A stretch of DNA of 64,000 nucleotides from AP-15 sp963787425 (GTDB lineage Bacteria > Pseudomonadota > Alphaproteobacteria > ATCC43930 > CGMCC-115725): the NCBI GenBank assembly GCA_963787425.1, contig CAWBCV010000007.1, positions 372,001 through 436,000 on the forward strand, read 5' to 3'. The notes beneath the pieces are model-generated. The model was not told where the DNA came from. It was given only the letters and a program-made list of their open reading frames with translations, and searched no databases. The translations under genes were made by a program, and so were the position numbers. Positions within the stretch are counted from its first letter, which is position 1. Every line of letters starts with the position of its first letter. Below, piece after piece: positions 8,902-16,991 of the stretch.

Positions 8902-10251
8902 CTAGCCGATCGGCGAAATGCCGAAGGTTGCGGCAATCAGGAATGCGTTGAGCGTCAGCACAATGATTGCGCCGATACCGGCCGCGGCTTGGGTCGGCCA
9001 GCGATTGGCGAAGCGCCCCATGAGGTCGGGGCGTCTCGTGAACAAGATGAGGGCGACCATCGGCAGCGGGAGCGTGAGGCTCAGCACCACTTGGCTGATG
9101 ACAAGCGCCTTGGTTGTATCGACGCCCAGCGCGACGACGCCAAAGGCCGGCAGCATCGTAACGAGCCGCCGCATCCAGATCGGGATGCGGAACCCGACAA
9201 AGCCCTGCATGATCAGTTGCCCGGCGAGCGTTCCGACCGTCGAACTGGACACGCCGGAGGCGAGAAGCGAGACGAGAAAAAACCCGGCCGCCGCCCCGCC
9301 GAACAGCGGGATCAAGGTATGATAGGCGGTTTCGATCTCGGCGACTTCGGCGTGTCCCGAGTGGAAGGCGGCCGACGCCATCAACACCATCGCGATGTTT
9401 ACGAGCCCCGCAACGGCCAGCGCGGCGATCACCTCGTGATTGGAGATCCGGACCAGCCTTCGTTTTTCGCTCTCGTTGCGGGGTGGAATCCGAGCCTGGG
9501 TCAGCCCGGAATGCAGATAGACCGCATGCGGCATGACCGTCGCGCCGATGATGCCGACAGCCAGCACGAGCGCCTGACCATCGGCGATTTGCGGGACGAC
9601 CATATGCAGCGCGGCCGAGCGCCAGTCGACCGGCGCGATAAACATCTCGATGAGGTAACACAGGGCGATCACGGCAACGAGCCCGCCGATGATCAGCTCG
9701 AGGGGACGGAACCCGCGCCCCTCGAACAGCAAGACTCCCCAAACGACGACCCCCGTCACGGCCATCCCGCTCAACAAAGGCACGTTGAACAGCAATGCCA
9801 GGCCGATCGAACCGCCGAGAAACTCAGCGAGGTCGGTCGCCATCGCAGCGACTTCGCTGACCACCCACATCGCCAGGACGACCGGCCGGGGGAACTCGTC
9901 GCGGCAAATCTCGGCGAGGTTCCTGCCGGTCACGATGCCGAGCTTGGCCGAGAGCGCCTGAAACAGCATCGCGATCAGATTGGCGAGCAGCACGACCCAC
10001 AGCAAGCCGTAGCCGTATTTCGCACCCGCCTGAATATTCGTCGCGAAATTGCCCGGGTCCACATAGGCGATGGACGCCACCACGGCGGGGCCGGCAAACG
10101 CCAGGTAGCGTTGCCAGCCCAACCGCTGCCGGTCGAGTACCTGACGGGCCGCAACAACCGTCCGCTCCGTGAGCGGCGCCCGTCTCGGCCCGAAAAACGC
10201 GCGGGTGCGCGCGAGGACCTGGTCCGTATGCGACGGATCGAGAAAGACCAT
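8902..10251 (-). CDS. mntH: Nramp-family Mn2+/Fe2+ transporter
   Basis: A 449-residue inner-membrane, proton-coupled divalent metal importer. The metal-site motif of helix 1 (VASIAYVDPGNFATN, with the DPGN Asp and Asn) and that of helix 6 (GATVMPHAVYLHS, with MPH) are intact, and helix 3 carries MATDLAEFLGG. About eleven membrane segments are seen. The ATG at 10251 follows the Mn-catalase stop by 39 bases on the same strand, so both are probably one operon, which argues for manganese as the cargo. A variable N-terminal arm of ~45 residues precedes helix 1. Confidence 0.92.
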   Translation of the reverse strand: MVFLDPSHTDQVLARTRAFFGPRRAPLTERTVVAARQVLDRQRLGWQRYLAFAGPAVVASIAYVDPGNFATNIQAGAKYGYGLLWVVLLANLIAMLFQALSAKLGIVTGRNLAEICRDEFPRPVVLAMWVVSEVAAMATDLAEFLGGSIGLALLFNVPLLSGMAVTGVVVWGVLLFEGRGFRPLELIIGGLVAVIALCYLIEMFIAPVDWRSAALHMVVPQIADGQALVLAVGIIGATVMPHAVYLHSGLTQARIPPRNESEKRRLVRISNHEVIAALAVAGLVNIAMVLMASAAFHSGHAEVAEIETAYHTLIPLFGGAAAGFFLVSLLASGVSSSTVGTLAGQLIMQGFVGFRIPIWMRRLVTMLPAFGVVALGVDTTKALVISQVVLSLTLPLPMVALILFTRRPDLMGRFANRWPTQAAAGIGAIIVLTLNAFLIAATFGISPIG

Positions 10252-10290
10252 GGTCCTCGCTGCTCCCGGCGGCTACGCAGATCCGCGCTA

Positions 10291-11037
10291 TCAGGCCGCT
10301 TTTGCGGTGCGGCGCTCGTCGTCGGGGTTCTTGACCTCTTGAGGTGCGCTGCCTTGCGGCGTGGGCTGGTCGACGTATTTGAAGGCCGGCTCCTGGTTCC
10401 ACGGACCGCGCGCGTCGAGCGCCCCGTCCCTGGACAGGTTGAAGTAGAGATCGACGGTTTCGTCCGGCTTGACGTAACCGAAATTGGGCTCCGTCAACTT
10501 ACCCAGCAATTCGAGGGCCTTCATGAACATGTTTGTGTGCGAGATCTCGCGGGTCAGAAGGAAAGTCAGCGCCTTCTTGCTGCCCTCGTCCGGGGAGAGC
10601 TTGATCAGCGCCTCGTAGGTCTGCCGCGCTCCCGCTTCGGCGGCGATATCGGCGCGCAGGTCACGAACCACATTGCCACCCTCGTTGACATAGGCCGAAG
10701 TCCAGGCCTGCCCCTTGCTGTCGACGAGATGCGGCCCGACGCCGCGCACCGCGAAGAGCGTGCTCTTGTAAGCGGCGTCCCTGGCGTCGCTCTTTTCGGT
10801 GTGCTGCTCGATCATCCGCCCGACCATCTCGAGATGGCTGAACTCCTCGAGAGCGATGTCGTGCAGCATGTCGCGGATCGCCGGATCCGTGACATGAAAG
10901 GACTGCGTCCAGTAGGTCAGCGCGGCGCTCAGCTCGCCTGTCGCGCCGCCGAACTGCTCCAGCAGCATCTCGCCAAAGCGCGGATCGGCGCCCTGGATCT
11001 TCACGTCGTACATGAGTTCCTTGCGGTGGAAGAACAT
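10291..11037 (-). CDS. Manganese-containing (non-haem) catalase
   Basis: A 248-residue ferritin-like four-helix protein that dismutates hydrogen peroxide at a di-manganese centre. The start MFFHRKELMYDVKIQ (ATG 11037) is the family's typical N-terminus. Metal ligands are visible as ATGELSAAL, LEEFSHLEM and REISHTNMF, giving the Glu and His pairs. The N-terminal extension of the longer reading to 11103 is not conserved. It is followed at once by mntH, giving a peroxide-defence plus Mn-supply unit. The 240-base gap to the divergent cyclase gene probably holds the promoter; I could not identify a MntR, Fur or OxyR site in it. Confidence 0.9.
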   Translation of the reverse strand: MFFHRKELMYDVKIQGADPRFGEMLLEQFGGATGELSAALTYWTQSFHVTDPAIRDMLHDIALEEFSHLEMVGRMIEQHTEKSDARDAAYKSTLFAVRGVGPHLVDSKGQAWTSAYVNEGGNVVRDLRADIAAEAGARQTYEALIKLSPDEGSKKALTFLLTREISHTNMFMKALELLGKLTEPNFGYVKPDETVDLYFNLSRDGALDARGPWNQEPAFKYVDQPTPQGSAPQEVKNPDDERRTAKAA

Positions 11038-11276
11038 CGGGGACCTCTCTGATGAGAAACGCCGCACTTCGCGTGAACGCTTTCGCGCGGCTCCGTATCC
11101 CAACAGGGTTGTCGCTGACGAGGTTCCGGTTTACCGCGCAAGCGTCGGTCGGCGGGTCGAATGCGCGCGTATCGCGAAAAGCGGCTGCCTCATCAAAATC
11201 CGCGCCCGACTCGCTCTGCTGTGGCGGAGCTGCAATAGGTGGGTTGTTATGATAATGGTACTTCGGTCATGCTGGC

Positions 11277-12869
11277 GTGGGCGACGTGCGGATACACTAC
11301 CGCTATCGGGGCAACGAGAAGATCTTCGACAAGCCGGCCGAGTCGGTGATTGTCGGCCGGCCGCGCCATGGCGTGCAGGTCGATATCGATTTGACTCCGG
11401 ATCTGCGCGTTTCACGGCCCCACGCGCGGATTTCGGTTGCCGAGGGCCATTATTGGATCGAGGATCTCGGCAGCGCCAATGGTACGGAAGTCGATGGGCG
11501 GCCGATCAAGGGAGTCGGCAAAGTTCGGCTGGAACCCGGCCAGCGCATTGAGATCAGCGATACCACGCTAACGGTCGATATCCCGACCCGGGAATCTCAG
11601 CCCGAGCCCAGCTGGGCCTCGGACGACCGGACCTTGGTCGACACCCATGATACGCGCCTCGACATCGCCGAAATGATCGACGCCGCGGCGCCCGTTTTCG
11701 AGCCGGGGAAGCCGATCGATCCGGATCGGGCGCAAGCACTGGCCCTGCTCTATGAGTTGCCGCTGCAGTTCGGCGAGCAGACTGAGCTCGATGCGCTGTT
11801 CCAGACGATTATCGAGCGGCTGGTGGCGATAATTCCGGCGGCGACCCGCGGCGCCCTATTGCTGGAGGATCAAACGAGTGGAGAGCTTCTGCTCAAGGCG
11901 CATGTTCCCGCGGGCCAGCCGTCGGTCAGCATGACCCTGGCGTCGAGGACAATGTCACGGCGCCAGGGATTTATCTGGCGCGAGGGTTTGGATCCCAGCC
12001 GGAGCCAATTTATCAACCGGATCAAGGCCGGCATGTACGTGCCGCTGATCTGGAAGGGCCGCGTGTTGGGTGTGGCGTGCGTCGACAACAGCGACGGCGG
12101 GACGATTTTCACCGCCGACGATTTGCGGCTGATGCTCGCCGTCGCGCATTACGCCGCGATGGCGGCCATGCAGCACCAGCTGCAGAGCGAGCTTCGCCAC
12201 AATGCCGCGTTGCTCGGCCGGCTGTTGACTAATTTCTCACCAAAGATCCGGGACGCACTCTTGTCACGAGCCGCTCACGGGCGCCTGCGCCTCGGCGGCG
12301 AGCGGTCGGAGGTGGTCCTTCTCGCGTCGGATATCCGCGGCTTTACGTTACTGACCTCGGGCATGGATACCGACGATGTGATGGACTTGCTCAACGATTA
12401 TATGTCGGCTCTGGTCGAGGCCATCTTCAAGCACGACGGTACTGTCGACAGGATCAGCGGAGACGGCATCCTGGCGGTCTTCGGCAGTCCCGAGCCGGAC
12501 CCGTTGCGGCACGAAAAGGCGGTGCGCGCGGCCCTGGCGATGCAGTTCGCGATGATCGAAGTCAGCGAAAACCGCAGACGGCGCGGGCAGAGGATTTGCA
12601 CGATCGGGATCGGAGTTCACTGTGGCGAGGTATTGCACGGGTTCATCGGCTCGAATGACCGCATGGAGCTGACGATCATCGGGGAAGCCGCCAATTGGAC
12701 GGCGCGTTATTGCGCCGGCGCGGCGGGTGGCGACATCCTGATCAGCCCGGCATTGCACCAGCATCTCTGGCGGCACATCGACGCCGAGCTGACGACGATC
12801 GAGACCAAGCACGAAGGCAATCTCAGCGCCTACCGCCTCAAGGGTCTCAAGAGTGCTGCACCTACCTAG
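11277..12869 (+). CDS. FHA-GAF-class III nucleotidyl cyclase
   Basis: A 530-residue cytoplasmic three-domain signalling protein. Residues 5-103 are an FHA domain with the phosphothreonine-binding set G27-R28, S46-R47-x-H49 and N68-G69. Residues ~150-310 form a GAF sensor domain. Residues ~343-525 are a class III cyclase: metal Asp352 (SDIRGFT) and Asp396 (ISGDGILAVFG), and transition-state Asn473 and Arg477 (NWTAR). The two purine-selecting positions read Arg392 and Glu470 instead of the Lys/Asp usual for adenylate cyclases, so the product (cAMP, cGMP or other) is uncertain. Start is GTG 11277. It converges on the phosphatase/kinase gene set 13 bases away, suggesting that threonine phosphorylation controls it. 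Confidence 0.88.
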   Translation: MGDVRIHYRYRGNEKIFDKPAESVIVGRPRHGVQVDIDLTPDLRVSRPHARISVAEGHYWIEDLGSANGTEVDGRPIKGVGKVRLEPGQRIEISDTTLTVDIPTRESQPEPSWASDDRTLVDTHDTRLDIAEMIDAAAPVFEPGKPIDPDRAQALALLYELPLQFGEQTELDALFQTIIERLVAIIPAATRGALLLEDQTSGELLLKAHVPAGQPSVSMTLASRTMSRRQGFIWREGLDPSRSQFINRIKAGMYVPLIWKGRVLGVACVDNSDGGTIFTADDLRLMLAVAHYAAMAAMQHQLQSELRHNAALLGRLLTNFSPKIRDALLSRAAHGRLRLGGERSEVVLLASDIRGFTLLTSGMDTDDVMDLLNDYMSALVEAIFKHDGTVDRISGDGILAVFGSPEPDPLRHEKAVRAALAMQFAMIEVSENRRRRGQRICTIGIGVHCGEVLHGFIGSNDRMELTIIGEAANWTARYCAGAAGGDILISPALHQHLWRHIDAELTTIETKHEGNLSAYRLKGLKSAAPT

Positions 12870-12882
12870 CTGCCGGCAAAAT

Positions 12883-13605
12883 TCACTTCGTGTATTCGAC
12901 CACGACGGCGCTGACGTTATCCCGCGCGCCTTGGTCGAGCGCTCGCTCGATCAGTCGGTCGGCTGCCGCCGCGAGTGGGGATCCGGTCAATATGTGGGCC
13001 ATTTCGGTGTCCGTGAGAGCGCTGCTGAGCCCGTCCGAGCAAAGCAGCAGAATGTCGCCTGGTTCGAGCCGGTCGCTGCTTTTCTTCGAGCACCAGCCGG
13101 TCAAAGGCCCCGATCAGATTTGTTACGATGTTTGCCATCGGATGGGCTGCCGCCGCTTCCGGCAAAATCTCGCCGCGGTCGACCAGATCCTGGACGTGGC
13201 TCTGGTCTCGGCTCAGCTGGCGCAATTGGCCGGCGCGCATCCGATACAATCGGCTGTCCCCGGCCCACAGGCAGCACCATTGGTCATCCCAGATCAGCAG
13301 CACCGCCACCGTGCTGCCGATCAACGCATTCGGGCCAATCGTTTCAGCCTTCGCCCGCAGCTCGCGGTTGACTTCCGCAAGGCTCCCTTTCACCTGCTCC
13401 ACCAGCGAAAGGCCGGAACTACCCGATCCAAGTGGCGCAATGCCGTGATGATGCGGCTGCTCGCGTAGTCGCCGCGCTCGTGTCCGCCCGCGCCATCGGC
13501 AACCGCCCACAAGCCGATCTCGGCGCGCTCGAGGACCGCGTCCTCATTTCGCCGACGCACCGTCCCCACATGGGTCCGTGCAGCGGAACGACAGGGCATG
13601 TTCAT
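12883..13605 (-). CDS. PP2C-family protein phosphatase, two compensating frameshifts
   Basis: Three pieces in two frames make one PPM-type phosphatase of ~240 residues. They are THVGTVRRRNEDAV...VADGAGGHERGDYAS from ATG 13605, then NALIGSTVAVLLI...WAGDSRLYRM...LSRDQSHVQDLV in the -1 frame, then EPGDILLLCSDGLSSAL...ARDNVSAVVVEYTK back in the first frame. The metal-binding Asp residues (DG, GDS, DG, DN) are all there. Breaks lie near 13412-13422 and in the T-run at 13080-13083, so single-base indels are likely. It would reverse Ser/Thr phosphorylation by the kinase encoded 0.7 kb upstream in the same transcript. Confidence 0.8.
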
Positions 13606-13612
13606 CAAGCCT

Positions 13613-14308
13613 TCATTTCTGGGAATCTTGTTCGATCTTCAGCCGGCAGGTGAAGTAATCCAGAACGCGAGACTGCCGTTGCACTTCGGTCAGCGCAGAC
13701 CCGCCGATGTTCCCGGCAATCTGTCGCGCCTCGTTGAGGCGGTCCTTCAGCATCGAAACCGCGCGCGCGGTCGAGCCGTCAAACCCTTCCTGCAGATATT
13801 TTTCGGGAGTGTACTGGGTCGTGCCGATCCGGAAATCTTCGGCATGGAAGGGGCACGCGGCAGAGCGATCGGATGCCGGCCCAGGCGGCTGCACCGGCGC
13901 GACCGCAGCCGCCGGGGGCGTCGGGGCCGCGGCAGGTGGCTCCGGCTTCCTCTCACCCTCAAAGATGACCCGCGACGCTTCACTTCGCAGCCGGGTCAAG
14001 GCGGTCGCCGGGATTTTGCTGCCATTCACCAGATCGACCGGCGGAAGACCGGTATCTTGCTGAAATTTGTGCCAGGCTCTGGTCGTCTGAGGGCCAATCA
14101 CCCCGTCTATCGGCCCCGGTTCCATGCCGAGACGGAGCAGCATGAATTGAATTTCGCGGACCAGCGAGGGGGTGACCTCGAGCTCTTCGGACTTGCCAGC
14201 CATCTCGGCAGCGCAGCCGCCCGCGGACCACAGCTGCATTGGCAGGATCACGACTGCCAGTGAAAAGATCGCGCACCGCACGACGTCCCGCCCGTTCATT
14301 CTTCGCAT
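13613..14308 (-). CDS. Exported peptidoglycan-binding-domain protein
   Basis: About 231 residues from ATG 14308 (ATG 14299 possible). A signal segment (CAIFSLAVVILPMQLWSAGGCA) leads to a PG_binding_1 domain, with LVREIQFMLLRLGMEPGPIDGVIGPQT followed by WHKFQQDTGL. A Pro/Ala-rich linker (PEPPAAAPTPP) and a unique C-terminal domain with two cysteines follow. It lies between the kinase and phosphatase genes, which makes it a candidate periplasmic partner or substrate-side element that reports the state of the cell wall. That role is inferred from position only. Confidence 0.75.
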   Translation of the reverse strand: MRRMNGRDVVRCAIFSLAVVILPMQLWSAGGCAAEMAGKSEELEVTPSLVREIQFMLLRLGMEPGPIDGVIGPQTTRAWHKFQQDTGLPPVDLVNGSKIPATALTRLRSEASRVIFEGERKPEPPAAAPTPPAAAVAPVQPPGPASDRSAACPFHAEDFRIGTTQYTPEKYLQEGFDGSTARAVSMLKDRLNEARQIAGNIGGSALTEVQRQSRVLDYFTCRLKIEQDSQK

Positions 14309-14326
14309 CCCCAACTCGGCCGGCAA

Positions 14327-15704
14327 TCACTCCGCTCCGTGCGCATTGAGGAACGCCCTGCGCTCCCTTTCATCGGGGATATGGGTGGCCAATACCAGGC
14401 ACAATTTGGCCAGAGACTCGAATTTCCCCAGCTCTCTCTTTACGAGAATTCGGGCAATCGGGCCTATATAGCGAGTAAGGTCGGACTTCTATCGCGACTA
14501 TGCTTGCCGGGTTCGGCGATTTGGCGGGAGAAATGGACGATGGCTCGATCGTCTTTGCCGGCGCGGGCGGCGGGCGCGGCCGGCCGAGCCCCGCAGCGGC
14601 GCGCTGACGCCCTCTCGCCAAGAATTCGGCACGGTCTTTCGGGTCGGCTATTTGCCTGCCGAGCAAATCATACAATCCCAGCAGATCACTCGCGTTTCTG
14701 ACAGCCCGCTTCACGGCGATCGACGCCATCGGGCCGATGAAAGTCGCCAGATCGCGCTCGGTTTCCCGCAACAGTTCGGCGCTGAAGGACGCCCCACCCG
14801 AGGTGGTTTGCGCCGCATTGGCGGTGAGTTGCGCCCGGGCCTCGGATATTGCCGAGCCGCGAAGCTGCGGCTCCCCCGGCAGGTCAGACATCGCATCGGC
14901 GACGGCTTTGGAGAAGGCCGCAGCGTCGGCGTAGCGCTGCGCCGGATCGAAGGCGACTGACTTGCCGATGACGTGCTTCATTGCCTCGGGGACCGCCGGG
15001 TTCAATGCCCGGATATCCTCCGGTCCCCGCGTTTCCATAAAAGATATGATCTCGGTAATGCTCTTGCCTCGGAACGGCTTCACGCCGGTCAGCATTTCAA
15101 ACAGGATGACCCCGGTGGCGAACAGGTCGGTGCGGTGATCGATAGGACCCCCCGACAGCTGCTCGGGCCCCATGTAGGCGGGCGTTCCCAATAAATCGCC
15201 GACAATGGTGAACTCGGAGGCCTCGATACGGGCAATGCCGAAATCGGCGACCTTAACTTGGTCGCCCGGCAAAACCATGATGTTGGACGGTTTGATGTCG
15301 CGGTGGACGATCCCGTTCGCGTGCGCGAATCCCAGAGCACTCAGCACCTGGCTTATGATCGCGACGCTGCGATCTTGCGCGAGCGGGCCGGACGATTTGA
15401 TGACCTGATCGAGGCTTTGGCCCTCCACCAGTTCCATGACCAGAAACGGCATGCCGTTGTCGTCGCCGAAATCCCAGATCGCGACGATGTTCGGGTGGAA
15501 GCGCCGCCCGGCGGCCCTCGCCTCCCGCCGGAAGCGCTCCAGCAACTGCTCGCCTCCGCTGCCGGCGACCAGTTCGGGACGCACGACCTTGATTGCAACC
15601 AGGCGATCGATTGACGGGTCATGGGCGCGGTAGACTTCGCCCATCGCCCCCGTGCCGAGCAATGCTTCGATGCGATAGCGGCCGATCGACCGGACAGTGT
15701 TCAT
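14327..15704 (-). CDS. Ser/Thr protein kinase with duplicated C-terminal domain, one frameshift
   Basis: The start is ATG 15704 (MNTVRSIGRYRIEALLGTGAMG). Kinase motifs are complete: glycine loop GTGAMGEV, VAIK Lys39, HRDIKPSN with Asp136, DFG 154-156, and the APE-region MGPEQL. No transmembrane segment is present, so it is cytosolic. After ~residue 310 comes DLATFIGPMASIAVKRA...DPKDRAEFLA. A second copy of this module (DLTRYIGPIARILVKREL...DERERRAFLNAHG) is found in the next frame, with the break at 14480-14489, ending at TGA 14327. The unshifted frame would end at 14370 in an unrelated tail. The gene heads a kinase, PG-binding protein, phosphatase series. Confidence 0.85.
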
Positions 15705-15829
15705 TTCTTGTAAAGATTGTCTGGTAAGAGAATGGCCGCGCCCGGCACGCAATCAAGCGAAAATTGTCGTCGTCTTGTCGTCACTCCATTTTCGAACCAC
15801 GGGCGCGGCAGGGCCGGATCCGGCCCGAG

Positions 15830-16708
15830 TCAGGTCTGCTCCTCCAACATGCTCATCGCATTCCGCAAGCTGCGCCTCATCCGGTTGAACGAGGCGGACA
15901 ACGAGCCGATCTCGTCCCTGCTGTTGTGAACATATTCCGGCGCGTCGAGCTGCCCCATGCTGACCTTATCGGCCATCTCGGAGATTTCGGCTACCGGTCG
16001 CGTCACCAGCACGCGTAGCAAGACGTCGACAATGACGATCGTCACGATAAAGGTTCCGGCCAAAGCCAGCATGAACCAGGACAGCGCCAGATAGGCGCGG
16101 GCCAGCGGCACGCCGAGCGGGATCGAGACGACCTGCGCGCCGACAATTTCACCCAGTTTCCAGCCAAATCCGTTTTGCGAGCCATAGAGGTTGATCATAG
16201 TCGCAGGGGCATTCTCGGGTGTGCTGTGGCAGCTGAGGCAAACTTGGCTGCCGACTTTCAGCGGATGGGCGAGCGTCAGAAACTTCCCTCCCGGGGTGTC
16301 GCGGATCGTCACCGTTTCCGATTTGATGGGATCGTCGCGAAAACCGTTGATGATGTCGGCTTCCCAATCCGCCGCCCGGTCGTTGACATTAGTCGGGTTC
16401 AGCGTCGGCTCGCGATAAGTGTATTCTGGTAATTTCTGCCGCACCATTTTCAGAGTGGTTTGCGCTGCGAACGCTGAAACCGATTGCGGCAGAAACTGGA
16501 TCTTCAGCTGCGGCTCGAGCAACGGCCAATTGTAGTCGGCAGTATATCTGCGGATCGCCGACGCTCCTTCGATCATGATCCTCGCATTCTGCAGGCTTTC
16601 TTCGAGCGCATTCTTGCTGAGGATCGTATACGCGCCCGCCCCGGCCAAACCGAGCCCGACCAGAAATGCTCCGGATATCGCCAAATCGATTTTCCATCTG
16701 ATTTTCAT
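15830..16708 (-). CDS. DUF3365-HAMP membrane sensor with c-type haem motif
   Basis: A 292-residue protein. Helix 1 (residues ~8-30) is followed by a periplasmic DUF3365 (Tll0287-like) domain carrying CLSCH at 157-161, a covalent haem c attachment motif. Helix 2 (~205-235) and a cytoplasmic HAMP domain follow (RPVAEISEMADKVSMGQL). The protein ends in a short coiled coil (SASFNRMRRSLRNAM) with no kinase, methyl-accepting or cyclase output. Such domains sense redox state or gases. It lies 125 bases upstream of the Ser/Thr kinase on the same strand, so it may feed that kinase; this is inference. Confidence 0.85.
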   Translation of the reverse strand: MKIRWKIDLAISGAFLVGLGLAGAGAYTILSKNALEESLQNARIMIEGASAIRRYTADYNWPLLEPQLKIQFLPQSVSAFAAQTTLKMVRQKLPEYTYREPTLNPTNVNDRAADWEADIINGFRDDPIKSETVTIRDTPGGKFLTLAHPLKVGSQVCLSCHSTPENAPATMINLYGSQNGFGWKLGEIVGAQVVSIPLGVPLARAYLALSWFMLALAGTFIVTIVIVDVLLRVLVTRPVAEISEMADKVSMGQLDAPEYVHNSRDEIGSLSASFNRMRRSLRNAMSMLEEQT

Positions 16709-16883
16709 GGCCTGGACTTTGATAGTGTCGGCAACACTTGTGGGATCGAATTCTTCCAGTTCTGGATTGCATTTTCAAGCGCGGCGGCTATCGCCGGGGG
16801 AGGCCGGAATGCGGAGCGGAATTCGAGGTCTTCCGGGGTGAGGGGATCGAGATCCATTTTGTAAGGGGCAAGAGCGAGCGCAT

Positions 16884-16961
16884 CGAGATTGCTTCGCTTG
16901 GCGCGGAATGACAATGAATTGCTGTCATTGCGAGGCGGCGTCAGGCGCCGAAGCAATCTCG
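16884..16961. repeat. REP-like long palindrome
   Basis: Arms CGAGATTGCTTCG (16884-16896) and CGAAGCAATCTCG (16949-16961) are perfect inverse copies. Internal TGACAATGA/TGTCATTGC adds pairing. It is one of the 'GAAGCAATCTCG' intergenic palindromes common in alphaproteobacteria, here 30 bases upstream of the CoA-transferase start. Confidence 0.65.
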
Positions 16962-16991
16962 TGTGACAATGGCGATCGAAGGAGACCGGGT

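Noticed and set aside
8989..11052. A 687-codon open frame on the plus strand.
   Set aside because: It is entirely antisense to mntH and the Mn-catalase gene, and its Arg/His/Asp/Gln-rich composition is that of a high-GC shadow frame.
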